DNA of 64,000 bases, taken from contig NZ_OZ253573.1 of the NCBI RefSeq assembly GCF_965262965.1, forward strand, positions 1,302,001 to 1,366,000, read 5' to 3'. This document shows, one piece after another, positions 33,957-42,603 of the stretch. A program made the translations under genes and the position numbers. The DNA is from Poriferisodalis sp965262965 (GTDB lineage Bacteria > Actinomycetota > Acidimicrobiia > Acidimicrobiales > Poriferisodalaceae). The notes under the pieces are model-generated. The model had not been told where the DNA came from. It did not search any database and saw nothing but the letters and a program-made list of their open reading frames with translations. Each line of letters begins with the position of its first letter. Within the stretch, counting starts at the first letter, position 1.

Positions 33957-34143
33957 TCAGGACCGTCGGATCCGGCGGGCCAGAGTGAGGGCGCAGTCGC
34001 TCACGGCGTCGGTCCACATCTGCTGGACGACGAGGCCAGCGGCGCCGAGTTCGGCTCGGACCCGCTCAGGGCGGAACTTGGCGCTGATCTCGGTGCGCAT
34101 CCGCTCACCCGCTGCAAAGTCGACAGTCATCTCCAGCGCGGGG
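33957..34143 (-). pseudogene. 3'-end fragment of egtD
   Basis: On the minus strand this segment encodes the last about 60 residues of EgtD (MTVDFAAGERMRTEISAKFR, AELGAAGLVVQQMWTDA, LTLARRIRRS and a TGA at 33957-33959). It matches the 3' end of the intact gene at 43289-44344 closely. Homology to egtD stops at 34139-34143, where CGGGG is shared with the SCO6745 sequence that follows. The fragment lacks the AdoMet-binding domain and is not functional. Confidence 0.88.
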
Positions 34144-34596
34144 CAAGGAGGCCGGTCTCGACGGCTTCCGCCTGTACTTCCTGGGACGCGGGGGCGTGCT
34201 TGGCGACGTCGAAGCCGAGGTCGTGCACAGCGCGTTCGGCTACTTCAACTTCGGCCTGGCCTCCAAGATCTGGAACTCGGCCAAAGAAATGGTGCCTGCG
34301 CGCGAGGCTGGGGCGCTCTACATGGAGTGCGCAGGGGCGTTCGGTGCCTCCAAGCTCGTTGACATCGACGGCTTCGACGCCTTCAACGCCGCATCCGACA
34401 AAGTGATCGCCGCTGGTCTGGCGAATTGCGCCGGCCAGGCCCTGTTCGCCGGCACCGCGGCTGAGCCCCGCAGCGACGACACCGCCGCTCGGGCCTTCCA
34501 GAACGTGGTCATCTTGCGCGAGCTCCGCGGCAGCCTGCACCTCGTGGCGGTTGTGGCATCGGGCTTGTCCCCCGAGACGGCACACCGAGTGCGTCG
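34139..34596 (+). pseudogene. SCO6745 paralogue, left piece (5'-truncated)
   Basis: The frame reads RGKEAGLDGFRLYFLGRGGV through HSAFGYFNFGL, LRELRGSLHLVAVVASGL to ETAHRVRR, corresponding to roughly residues 30-190 of the intact copy at 29392-30126. The 5' end is replaced by the egtD fragment at the CGGGG junction. The 3' end is cut by the 7.7-kb insertion after GTGCGTCG (34589-34596). An internal ATG at 34196 could still allow a 146-residue product ending at 34636 in foreign sequence, but it would be broken. Confidence 0.88.
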
Positions 34597-34612
34597 GGGG
34601 ATGCGCGAATTA

Positions 34613-34635
34613 CAAACCCCGAGGTCAGGGGTTTG
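34613..34635. repeat. Hairpin near the left end of the insertion
   Basis: CAAACCCC (34613-34620) pairs perfectly with GGGGTTTG (34628-34635) around a 7-base loop, 16 bases inside the left end of the 7.7-kb insertion. The motif CTGAGGGGTTTG follows at about 34641-34652 and is present in inverted orientation near the right end (42171-42182). These may be sub-terminal sites of the element or a terminator-like structure upstream of the transporter operon. Confidence 0.45.
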
Positions 34636-34842
34636 ACGGCTGAGGGGTTTGGAACGGATTTCGCGCGACCCTGGAACGTTTCTTGGGCTCGTGGGCGCGA
34701 AAGCCCAGGTCAGAGGCGTGATCGCCGTTTTTGTCGCCTGCCTATCCCGACAGGGTCGATAGTGTTGTCACCCAAGCCTTGAGGGAAATCCGGCGCAGGG
34801 GCTAGGTGTCGACATGAGTAATTGCCTAAGGGAGGGAAATCT

Positions 34843-36501
34843 GTGACACATCTACGCAAATCCAAGATGCGGCCGGTGTGGCTGCTGCTAAGTGCATTCG
34901 CTTTGATCGTGGCGGCCTGTGGTGCCGATAGCGGCGGCGGTGCCGACGAGCCCGCAGCCGACGAGCCCGCAGCCGACGAGCCCGCAGCCGACGAGCCCGC
35001 AGCCGACGAGCCCGCAGCCGACGAGCCCGCAGCCGACGAGCCCGCAGCAGAGGGCGGCGAGCTGATCATCGCGCTCACGACGCAGCCCAACGCGCTCGAC
35101 AACGTGAACTCCGCCGAACGCAACGCAGGCAATGTGGCCTTCCAGATATTCGATCCGTTGGTGTGGATCAATGACGACTTGGGGTTCGAGCCAGCTCTCG
35201 CCGAGTCGTGGACAGTATCTGACGACGGTCTAACGTACACTTTCAAGTTACGTGAGGACGTGGTGTTCCATAACGGCGAACCGTTCAACGCGGACTCCGT
35301 AGTGTTCTCGTGGGAGGTACAAAAGACCCCGGACAATCAGTACTTCAACTGGTACGAACGAGCGTCCGAGGTTAACAAGATCGACGAATTCACTGTCGAA
35401 CTCGTCGCACCGGAACGCAATGCACTATTCCTCGGTCTCACGGCTGGTATATGGTTCTTTGTTCCTCCTGAATACTACGCTGAGGTCGGGCTCACGGGGT
35501 TCGGCCAAGCGCCGGTAGGCACCGGTCCGTTCATGCTGACCGAGTGGGTCCAGGGTGACCGCATCGTGTTGGACCGGAACCCGAACTACTGGCGTGAGGG
35601 CTTCCCCAAACTTGACCGGCTCATATTCCGGCCGATCACCGAGTCCTCCACCCGGGCCTCAGCGATCCAGACGGGCGAGGTCGACATCGTGAGCCGCCTC
35701 AGCCCCGACGAAGCCGCATCGCTAGAGGGCATCGACGGGGTCAACGTCATCGAGTACCCAACCAACCGCGTGTACTACATCGCGTTCAACAACCTCACCA
35801 CTGGTGTGGGCGAACCAACCGAAGATCCCCTCGTGCGCCAGGCCCTCAACTATGCGGTCGACGTCGAAGGCATCATCGGCGCTCTGTTCAACGGCAAGGG
35901 CAGCCAAGCCACCGGGATGATGACGCGGGCCGACTTCGGTTACAACGGCGAGCTCATACCGTATTCCTACGACCCTGATAGGGCGCGGGAGTTGTTGGCC
36001 GAAGCCGGGTTCGCCGATGGGTTCGACATTGGATTCGCGTGCCCGTCGGCTGCCTACACCAACTTCGAGCAGGTGTGCGAAGCCGTCGCGGCCCAACTCG
36101 GCGACGTAGGAGTCAATGCGTCACTTGAGATCATCGAGTCCGGGGCCTACTGGGACCTGGAGGCGGATAAGCAGCTACCGCCGCTATTCGGCGATAGCTG
36201 GTCGAACGCCAATCCTGAGGGATGGGACCGCCTGCAGGGGGCCATGGGCGGCAACGCTGCAAGCTTCTCAGCATGGTCTGACCCCGTGGTTGACGATCTC
36301 CTCGTTCAGATACTCGCGACCCCCGACGACGACGAGCGTGCGGATCTGTACCGACAGCTGCAACAGCGGATGTACGATGACCCACCATTCATCTATCTCT
36401 ACGTGCCGTTTTCATTCGAAGCAACCAGCGATCGAGTCTCCAACTACAAGCCGCGCTCGGCCGAGGAATATTGGCTCTGGGACCTAGCGGCGGCTCGCTG
36501 A
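34843..36501 (+). CDS. ABC transporter substrate-binding lipoprotein (SBP family 5)
   Basis: The 552-residue lipoprotein is of the peptide/nickel/opine binding family. A lipoprotein signal runs to LIVAAC, with the acylated Cys at residue 26. A disordered (ADEPA)7 linker follows, then the family-5 domain (about 70-550: GGELIIALTTQPNALDNV, FEPALAESWTVSDDGLTYTF, LREDVVFHNGEPFNADSVVF). GTG 34843 is chosen because AAGGGAGGG ends seven bases upstream; TTG 34822 is less likely. It is the first gene of the transporter operon inside the 7.7-kb insertion. Ligand is unknown: peptides, opines or other amines are all possible. Confidence 0.9.
   Translation: MTHLRKSKMRPVWLLLSAFALIVAACGADSGGGADEPAADEPAADEPAADEPAADEPAADEPAADEPAAEGGELIIALTTQPNALDNVNSAERNAGNVAFQIFDPLVWINDDLGFEPALAESWTVSDDGLTYTFKLREDVVFHNGEPFNADSVVFSWEVQKTPDNQYFNWYERASEVNKIDEFTVELVAPERNALFLGLTAGIWFFVPPEYYAEVGLTGFGQAPVGTGPFMLTEWVQGDRIVLDRNPNYWREGFPKLDRLIFRPITESSTRASAIQTGEVDIVSRLSPDEAASLEGIDGVNVIEYPTNRVYYIAFNNLTTGVGEPTEDPLVRQALNYAVDVEGIIGALFNGKGSQATGMMTRADFGYNGELIPYSYDPDRARELLAEAGFADGFDIGFACPSAAYTNFEQVCEAVAAQLGDVGVNASLEIIESGAYWDLEADKQLPPLFGDSWSNANPEGWDRLQGAMGGNAASFSAWSDPVVDDLLVQILATPDDDERADLYRQLQQRMYDDPPFIYLYVPFSFEATSDRVSNYKPRSAEEYWLWDLAAAR
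34942..35046. repeat. Seven perfect 15-bp tandem repeats in the lipoprotein gene
   Basis: The unit GCCGACGAGCCCGCA is present seven times in a row without a mismatch, encoding (ADEPA)7 directly after the lipidated cysteine region. Copy number changes of any size keep the frame, so the tether length can vary without breaking the protein. Confidence 0.95.
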
Positions 36502-36602
36502 CAAACGCCGGCTCGTAAGCCAATGGTCGACTGGTGGGCCGAGGTACTACACCTCGGCCCACCGGTAATTAACGCGAGGAGAGCGAGCAGAACGGAGAGT
36601 CG

Positions 36603-37637
36603 GTGACGAGGTACTTGGTCGGGCGCATTGGTCAGTCGCTACTGCTCGTGCTCGGCGTGATGGTCATTGTCTTTGCGATGCTGCGGGTGTCAGGGGACCC
36701 GACCAACCTGCTCGTTCCCAGGGAGGCAACCCAGGAGCAAAGAGAAGCGGCACGCGAGGCGCACGGCTTGGACAAGACCGTTGCCGAACAGTTTGTCAGC
36801 TTCGTGGGCGATTCGGCCCGTCTCAACTTCGGTAATTCTCTTCGGTACAAGATTCCGGTTCGAGAAGTGATCTTCGACCGCATGCCAGCGACGATCGAGC
36901 TTGGCATCGCGGCGATGGCCTTCGCGATCGCAGTCGGAGTACCGCTCGGGATCTTGGCGGGCGTCAAGGCGGGCGGCCGCTGGGATGGTGCGGCGCGCGG
37001 GTTCGGCCTGCTCGGCCAGACGATCCCGAATTTCTGGCTGTCCTTGGTCTTCATCGTGGTGTTCGCGGTCAAGTTAGGGTGGTTCCCGTCGTTCGGGCGC
37101 AGCACGACTTCGATGTGGTTCCTCACCATTCCTGACAGTTCGATAGTCTTGCCGGCGGTTGCTCTCGGCTTGTTTCCAATGGCTCAGCTTCTGCGGTTCA
37201 CGCGATCGTCGGTGCTGGAGATCGTCAATGAGGAGTACGTGCGCATCGCTCGCAGTAAGGGCCTCAGAGCGCCAGTCATCTACGGTCGTTACATATTGCG
37301 CAACGCGCTCATTCCACTCATCAGCGTAATGAGCCTGCAGATCGGGGCGCTGCTGGGTGGATCGTTGTACATCGAAGCTGTCTTTGCCTGGCCGGGCGCC
37401 GGAGGGTTGTTGGCCGAAGCGGTGAGCAATCGTGACTTCCAGCTCGTGCAGGGAATAGCGTTCTTCGGCGCGCTCATCGTTATTCTCTTCTCGCTTCTTG
37501 CTGACGTGCTGTACACAGTCGCCGACCCGCGGATCAGAGTGGGGACGTTGCGCCAGACGCGGACCCCTCGGCCTAGATCATCTGCGGACGGTGCGTCGGC
37601 GACGATGCCGAAGCCACACGGAGAGGGGATCACATGA
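36603..37637 (+). CDS. ABC transporter permease (DppB/OppB type)
   Basis: The 344-residue membrane protein has an N-terminal segment (ARRYLVGRI-like start, LLLVLGVMVIVFAMLRVSGD) and five further membrane segments, an extracytoplasmic loop (about 35-90), and the EAA loop EYVRIARSKGLRAPVIYGRY near 215-235 that contacts the ATPases. GTG 36603 follows AACGGAGAG. It lies 101 bases after the binding-protein gene and overlaps the next permease by four bases (ATGA). It forms the pore with the DppC-type protein. The C-terminal 30 residues are polar and poorly conserved. Confidence 0.92.
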   Translation: MTRYLVGRIGQSLLLVLGVMVIVFAMLRVSGDPTNLLVPREATQEQREAAREAHGLDKTVAEQFVSFVGDSARLNFGNSLRYKIPVREVIFDRMPATIELGIAAMAFAIAVGVPLGILAGVKAGGRWDGAARGFGLLGQTIPNFWLSLVFIVVFAVKLGWFPSFGRSTTSMWFLTIPDSSIVLPAVALGLFPMAQLLRFTRSSVLEIVNEEYVRIARSKGLRAPVIYGRYILRNALIPLISVMSLQIGALLGGSLYIEAVFAWPGAGGLLAEAVSNRDFQLVQGIAFFGALIVILFSLLADVLYTVADPRIRVGTLRQTRTPRPRSSADGASATMPKPHGEGIT

Positions 37638-38593
37638 CTGATCATGCTGCTCCCAGTGGCGCCGATTTCCATGCTGGCGAGACTGAAACCGGCCATGAAA
37701 TCGACATCGAAAGGGATTTGCGGTTCCGGGCTCGGATTCGTGAGGCCCTGCGGCTGCTTGGCCGGTCCAAGGGCGGCATGTTCGGTGCCTTCGTATTCGT
37801 CATGTTGCTCATCCTCGCGACGTTCGCTCCATGGATCGCTCCTCACGATCCTCTCCAGCAGACACTGAGTGATGCCAATACTCCGCCGTTTTGGTCCGAT
37901 GGGGGCTCTAATGCCTACCTGATCGGCACCGACACCTTGGGACGCGACATGCTCAGCCGCATCATCTTCGGAACCCGAGTCTCGCTTGGTGTGGCTCTCG
38001 GTGGCGTCGGAATCGCCATCACTCTGGGAATGGCAATCGGTCTGATCGCCGGCTACCGAGGCGGCAGGATCGACGCCGTCATCGTCGGTTTCATCAACCT
38101 GATCCTGTCGCTGCCCTACCTGTTGTTCGTGGTGTTCTTTGCCGCGGTCGTCGGGCGAAGCCTCATCAACGTGATTCTCATCTTCGGCTTCACGTCGATT
38201 CCCGTGTTTGCCCGTGTGACGCGGGGCGAGGTCTTGAAGCTACGGGAGAGCATGTTCATCGAGGCAGCAAGAAATGTCGGAGTACCGGAGGGCCAGATCC
38301 TGCGGCTGCACCTGTTGCCTAACCTCATCGGCCCGCTGGCCACGCTGGCCACGTTCGAGATGTCGGCCATGATCCTCTACGAGGCCGGCCTCGGATTCCT
38401 CGGTCTTTCGGTGCCGCCTAGCACTCCGAGTTGGGGCAACATGATCAACGCCGGTCGAGGCGTGCTCACGATTCGTCCGTGGATCTCGCTCACACCGGGG
38501 GTCGCCATCGTCTTTGCCGGGCTCGGGCTCAACTTGCTCGGCGATTGGTTGCGCGACGTGCTCGACCCTCGATCTCAGCGAGTGAAGCAATGA
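37634..38593 (+). CDS. ABC transporter permease (DppC/OppC type)
   Basis: The 319-residue permease has an N-terminal cytoplasmic stretch (about 1-55), a first membrane segment (MFGAFVFVMLLILATFAPWI), the conserved GTDTLGRDMLSRIIFGTRVS, and the EAA loop LRESMFIEAARNVGVPEGQI. It ends with a segment VAIVFAGLGLNLLGDWLRD. ATG 37634 overlaps the previous stop, and its own stop overlaps the ATPase start at 38590, so the operon is tightly coupled. It pairs with the DppB-type permease in the inner membrane. Confidence 0.92.
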   Translation: MTDHAAPSGADFHAGETETGHEIDIERDLRFRARIREALRLLGRSKGGMFGAFVFVMLLILATFAPWIAPHDPLQQTLSDANTPPFWSDGGSNAYLIGTDTLGRDMLSRIIFGTRVSLGVALGGVGIAITLGMAIGLIAGYRGGRIDAVIVGFINLILSLPYLLFVVFFAAVVGRSLINVILIFGFTSIPVFARVTRGEVLKLRESMFIEAARNVGVPEGQILRLHLLPNLIGPLATLATFEMSAMILYEAGLGFLGLSVPPSTPSWGNMINAGRGVLTIRPWISLTPGVAIVFAGLGLNLLGDWLRDVLDPRSQRVKQ

Positions 38594-39597
38594 ACGCGCC
38601 AGCACTGATCGACGTGAAGAACCTTGAGGTCCGGTTCGACATCCCGGAAGGCACTGTGCATGCGGTGAACGGCGTGACTTTCTCCGTCGCCAGAGGTGAG
38701 ACTCTGGCCATCGTGGGCGAGAGCGGAAGCGGGAAATCCGTGACGATGCTCGCCCTGCTCCGGCTACTCGCCGAGCCGCCGGCACGAATATCCAACGGCA
38801 CAGTGACGCTCGTGACAAGCGACGGAACGGTCGGCCTCCTTCAAGAGTCTCAGCGCCGGCTGCGACGGGTTCGAGGGGCCGAGATCGGGTTCGTTGCCCA
38901 GGATCCCATGAGTTCCCTCAATCCAACGATGCGAATCTCCACCCAGCTCATCGACGTGATCCGCACCCATCTCGGTCTGTCGAGGCGACAGGCTCGCAAC
39001 CGCGCCATCCATCTGCTGGAGAGAGTCGGGATACCCGACGCCCCGGGCCGCATCGATGCCTATCCTCACGAGTTCTCGGGAGGCATGCGACAGCGTGTCA
39101 TGATCGCTATCGCAGTGGCATGCAACCCCCAGCTAGTGATCGCCGATGAGCCAACCACGGCACTCGACGTGACGGTCCAGGCCCAGATCGTGGAGCTTAT
39201 GCACAACCTACGTGACGAGCTCGGGCTGGCCTTGATCTGGATCACCCACGACCTCGGCGTGGTTGCCGGTTTGGCCGACCGGGTAGCAGTCATGTATGCC
39301 GGCAAGCTCGTAGAGATCTCCGATGTGGGCAGCCTGTACACGCGGCCACTACACCCGTACACCATCGGGCTCCTAGACGCTCTGCCCAAGATGGGCGACC
39401 GAGCCGACCGGTTGACCAGCATCCCCGGTCTGCCGCCCGATCTCGCTGAAGAGCCGACGAGTTGCCCGTTCGCGGATCGCTGCCCTCATGTGTTCGACCG
39501 CTGCAGAAGCGAGTTGCCGGCACTGATCGAGCCGGTCCATGGCCGACACGTCGCGTGCTTCTACGACATCGAGGCGGGGACGCCACGACATGGCTAG
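38590..39597 (+). CDS. ABC transporter ATP-binding protein (DppD/OppD type)
   Basis: The 335-residue ATPase has Walker A GESGSGKS (about 42-49), Q-loop VAQDPMSSLNP, signature FSGGMRQRV, Walker B LVIADEPTTALD and H-loop ITHDLGVVAGLAD. The C-terminal oligopeptide-type extension has the CPFADRCPHVFDRC cysteine motif that in this family can bind an iron-sulfur cluster. ATG 38590 overlaps the permease stop (ATGA). It powers import with the following paralogous ATPase. Confidence 0.93.
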   Translation: MNAPALIDVKNLEVRFDIPEGTVHAVNGVTFSVARGETLAIVGESGSGKSVTMLALLRLLAEPPARISNGTVTLVTSDGTVGLLQESQRRLRRVRGAEIGFVAQDPMSSLNPTMRISTQLIDVIRTHLGLSRRQARNRAIHLLERVGIPDAPGRIDAYPHEFSGGMRQRVMIAIAVACNPQLVIADEPTTALDVTVQAQIVELMHNLRDELGLALIWITHDLGVVAGLADRVAVMYAGKLVEISDVGSLYTRPLHPYTIGLLDALPKMGDRADRLTSIPGLPPDLAEEPTSCPFADRCPHVFDRCRSELPALIEPVHGRHVACFYDIEAGTPRHG

Positions 39598-40753
39598 GCG
39601 CGGCTCGGCTGAGGTGGACCGGCCCCTCGCCAAGACGGCGGCGCCAGCCACGGCCAGGGACTCTGCTGAGCCCGTGCTCAGGGTCGTGAACATGCGAAAG
39701 TACTTCCCGGGAAAGTCGAGCGACAAGCCGCTAAAGGCGGTCGATGGCGTGAGCTTCGAGCTCTTCGCCGGCGAGACGCTCGGGCTGGTCGGCGAGAGCG
39801 GGTGCGGCAAGTCCACCACCGCACGGGCCGTGCTCCAGCTCCACCGCCCTTCTTCCGGGCAGGTCTGGCTGGACGACATCGAGCTAACGAGCCTCGGCGA
39901 AAAGGAGTTGCGCAAGCTCCGACCGCGGATGCAGATGATCTTCCAGGACTCGTATGCGTCGCTCAATCCCCGGCATACTGTCGGCCGAATCATCGGCGAG
40001 TCGATGAGGGTCCACACGGAGATGACAACGCAACAGATCAACGACCGGGTGGTTGAGCTTCTCGACTTGGTCGGCCTGCGTGCTGCCCACCGCACCCGCT
40101 ACCCCCACGAGTTCTCCGGTGGTCAGCGCCAGCGCATCAACATCGCCCGGGCGCTCAGCCTCAGCCCCGACCTGATCGTATGCGACGAGCCCATCTCCGC
40201 GCTCGATGTGTCGATCCAGGCGCAGACGATCAACCTCTTCGCTGATCTTCAAGACGAGTTCGGAATCGCCTACCTGTTCGTGGCCCACGACCTCTCGATG
40301 GTGGAGCACATCTCCGACCGAGTCGCGGTGATGTATCTCGGACACATCGTCGAACTTGCCCAGACCGAGACTCTGTTCGAGGCGACGCTTCACCCGTACA
40401 CGCAGGCCTTGCTGTCGGCAGTTCCGATACCAGATCCCGTGGCCGAGGCCAGTCGGACCCGTGTTTCTCTCGTCGGAGAGGTTCCGAGTCCTGCGGCACC
40501 ACCACCCGGTTGTGTGTTCTCGACCCGCTGCCCTTTGGTTGTCGACCGCTGTCGTGCTGAGGTGCCCGAGTTGCGTGAGATCACCCCCAACCACTGGGTT
40601 GCGTGTCATCTCGCTGATGGGAAAGGTTCGTCGATCGTCGGCGAGCCTCGAGGAAGATTGGCGGGTCACGACGGCGACCTCACCGCGTCGCCCACAGCCC
40701 AGAGCCATCACCTGACCCTTCCTGCGCAGTCCACTTTCCCGACGGATCCCTGA
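39590..40753 (+). CDS. ABC transporter ATP-binding protein (DppF/OppF type)
   Basis: The 387-residue ATPase has a poorly conserved first 25 residues, then LRVVNMRKYFPGKS, Walker A GESGCGKS, Q-loop IFQDSYASLNPRHTV, signature FSGGQRQRI, Walker B LIVCDEPISALD and H-loop VAHDLSMVEHISD. The C-terminal cysteine region is GCVFSTRCPLVVDRC. ATG 39590 overlaps the previous gene by eight bases. It probably forms the ATPase heterodimer with the DppD-type protein. A Ser/Thr-rich tail of about 45 residues follows the family domain. Confidence 0.93.
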   Translation: MARRGSAEVDRPLAKTAAPATARDSAEPVLRVVNMRKYFPGKSSDKPLKAVDGVSFELFAGETLGLVGESGCGKSTTARAVLQLHRPSSGQVWLDDIELTSLGEKELRKLRPRMQMIFQDSYASLNPRHTVGRIIGESMRVHTEMTTQQINDRVVELLDLVGLRAAHRTRYPHEFSGGQRQRINIARALSLSPDLIVCDEPISALDVSIQAQTINLFADLQDEFGIAYLFVAHDLSMVEHISDRVAVMYLGHIVELAQTETLFEATLHPYTQALLSAVPIPDPVAEASRTRVSLVGEVPSPAAPPPGCVFSTRCPLVVDRCRAEVPELREITPNHWVACHLADGKGSSIVGEPRGRLAGHDGDLTASPTAQSHHLTLPAQSTFPTDP

Positions 40754-41616
40754 TGAGGTTCGTGTCGTACAACATCCAGTACTCAAAAGGCAAGGACGGT
40801 TGCTACGACCTCGAGAGGATCGCCGATGCGGTACGCAGCGCCGACGTGATCGCACTACAGGAAGTCGTACGCAATGTCGAGGCGCTTCCTGACAAGGATC
40901 AACCAGCCCGGTTAGGCGAGCTGCTCGCTCAGCATCACTGGGTATACGGACCCAATGTCGATCTTGACGCGAACTCGAAAACTCCCGATGGGTCAGTCGA
41001 GCATCGTCGACTTCAGTTCGGCAATATGGTCCTTTCCCGCTGGCCGATCCTCTCGTGTCGGAACCTGCTCTTGCCGAGAGTACGGGTCATCAATGCCCAC
41101 GGCGCACAGCATGGCGCGCTCGAAGCCGTCATAGATGCTCCGTCTGGGCCTCTTCGGTGCTACTCAGTCCATCTCGATTCTGTCAACTCCCGGCTACGGA
41201 GAACGACGATCGAGTATCTGCTGCCGCTCATGTTTGGGGTCCCCTTCAATGGGGCGTCGGTCACCGGAATCGAATGGATGGGCATCGGCGAGAGCCCTGC
41301 GCCAACCGAGTTCGTGGTGATGGGCGACTTCAACCTGACTCCAACGTCAACCGAGTATCCACTCATCGTCGGCGAGGCTGACTACTACTACGGCCATACT
41401 CTCGCCGGTGACCGGCTCGTGGACACGTGGACTGCGGCCGGCAACTCCCTCGACGAGGGAATCACCTGGTACGACGAGAGTCGAGGATTCGAGGTCGGTT
41501 TGAGGCTCGACTACGGATTCGTGACACCGGGCCTAGCATCAAGGGTCGAGTCAGCGTGGATCGACGTCGACGCGGTCGGGTCGGACCACCAGCCAACGTG
41601 GTTCAAGCTCAACTAG
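40753..41616 (+). CDS. Endonuclease/exonuclease/phosphatase-family hydrolase
   Basis: The 287-residue EEP-fold metal-dependent phosphoesterase has RFVSYNIQYSKG (Asn of motif 1), VIALQEVVRN (metal-binding Glu), YSVHLDSVNSRLRRT, VVMGDFNLTPTSTEY (Asp/Asn) and SDHQPTWFKL (Asp/His) at the end. No export signal is seen, so it is probably cytoplasmic. ATG 40753 overlaps the ATPase stop (TGATG), making it the last gene of the transporter operon. A role in removing a phosphate or cleaving a phosphodiester from the imported compound is an inference from this coupling; DNase activity is less likely but not excluded. Confidence 0.85.
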   Translation: MRFVSYNIQYSKGKDGCYDLERIADAVRSADVIALQEVVRNVEALPDKDQPARLGELLAQHHWVYGPNVDLDANSKTPDGSVEHRRLQFGNMVLSRWPILSCRNLLLPRVRVINAHGAQHGALEAVIDAPSGPLRCYSVHLDSVNSRLRRTTIEYLLPLMFGVPFNGASVTGIEWMGIGESPAPTEFVVMGDFNLTPTSTEYPLIVGEADYYYGHTLAGDRLVDTWTAAGNSLDEGITWYDESRGFEVGLRLDYGFVTPGLASRVESAWIDVDAVGSDHQPTWFKLN

Positions 41617-41700
41617 GTCTGTCCCTGTGGGTGCCGGAAACTCGGCCGTGGTCGTCGACGTGCCGCGATGCGGGCCGATGCTGAGTCTTCGTGTACCGCA

Positions 41701-42098
41701 TTATGTACCTGTGGGTGCCGAAAACTGTGTCGTATCTGGTGAGGCGGCATTTCGGCACCCGTTGATGAGTCCGTCACAGCGGGCCGTTTTCACGACTTGG
41801 AGGTGTATATCTGGCTGGTCTGGTGGGTCGGTGGCGACGGGTGGTCGCTGATCGAGCGAACGGTGGGGCCGGTGCGTATTGAAGTGATCGATGTAGTCGA
41901 CGACAAGCTTGTTGAGTTGGCGACGGTTCCAGATGATGGTGCGGTCGAGGAGCTCGCGTCGAACGGTGCCGATCCAGCGTTCGGCGAACGCGTTCGCCAC
42001 GGGAGTGCGTACAGTTGTCTTGAGGATCTTCATACGTTCGGTTCTGAAGATCTCGTCGAAGGCGTCGATGAACTGGTTGTGTGTTGCGTCTGACTTAG
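41701..42098 (-). pseudogene. Transposase remnant (IS3/IS481-like integrase core)
   Basis: Minus-strand sequence encodes the C-terminal end of an rve-type transposase: QFIDAFDEIFRTERMKILKT, VRTPVANAFAERWIGTVRRE, LVVDYIDHFNTHRPHRSLDQ. The Glu of FAERW is the last residue of the DDE triad. The helix-turn-helix and the first two acidic residues are missing; recognisable homology starts near 42098. It lies at the right side of the 7.7-kb insertion. Inverted arms GGGTGCCGAAA (41713-41723) and TTTCGGCACCC (41750-41760) fall at its 3' end. Confidence 0.82.
41713..41760. repeat. Perfect 11-base inverted repeat after the EEP gene
   Basis: GGGTGCCGAAA at 41713-41723 is the reverse complement of TTTCGGCACCC at 41750-41760. 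A related direct copy CCTGTGGGTGCCGGAAACT lies at about 41624-41642. The structure is about 100 bases after the hydrolase stop. It could be a terminator without a U-tract or an insertion-sequence end left with the transposase remnant. Confidence 0.5.
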
Positions 42099-42328
42099 CG
42101 CGACGGGATTCTGGTTCGGCAGACTCTTCGAACCCGACTAAACGCCGTCTCGCCCCAACAAACAGGCCACAAACCCCTCAGGGCCAAACAAGCGCGGAAC
42201 CACATCCACAACTGAACGCCCAACCCGGTAAATCGGGCGCTCAACACCCCAACCAGCCCCGAAACTCCCGTCTCAAGCCACACAAGACCGTAAGATCCGA
42301 ATTTCGCACTATTTTGCGAACACGTCCC

Positions 42329-42527
42329 AGTGCGTCGTCCCGACGATGTCGAGATGTTCGGCTGGGCCGACGACGTCACTGTCACCGACAACGACCGTGC
42401 CCTGTGGGAAACCGCTGAAGCCCTCACCGACGATCTGCTCGTGCCCGTCTACGGCGTGCTCGACGACGCCGAAGCATCGGCCCTCACCGACGGCGTCGCC
42501 GCCATCGAGGCCGCGCTCGCCGAATAG
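42329..42527 (+). pseudogene. SCO6745 paralogue, right piece
   Basis: The frame VRRPDDVEMFGWADDVTVTD to DGVAAIEAALAE and TAG matches the last about 60 residues of the intact copy at 29392-30126. It continues exactly from the left piece ending at 34596 when the 7.7-kb insertion and one AGTGCGTCG copy are removed. A nitroreductase gene begins 76 bases downstream. Confidence 0.88.
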
Positions 42528-42603
42528 CGAGGCCGGCGCAGTCGCGACCTGTGCGCGCCGCGCCTCCCTCGCAACACGTTGGCGGCGCACCTAGCGTGCG
42601 CCC

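Larger units (their letters stand above)
34597..42328. mobile_element. 7.7-kb insertion carrying an ABC importer, flanked by 9-bp direct repeats
   Basis: AGTGCGTCG occurs at 34588-34596 and again at 42329-42337. Joining the flanks through one copy restores the SCO6745-family frame (HRVRR then PDDVEMFGW), exactly as in the intact paralogue, so the intervening 7732 bp is an insertion with a target duplication. The ends share only a weak inverted similarity (GGGATGCG at the left, GGGACGTG reading in from the right). Cargo: a five-gene oligopeptide-type ABC transporter, an EEP-family hydrolase and a transposase remnant (41701-42098, minus). The enzyme that moved it is not identified; the remnant may be a passenger. 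Confidence 0.75.

Noticed and set aside
34597..34660. Possible tRNA 3' end or attachment site at the left end of the 7.7-kb insertion
   Set aside because: The CAAACCCC/GGGGTTTG hairpin resembles a T-arm at first sight, but no acceptor stem, anticodon arm or CCA context could be found, and no integrase gene is present.
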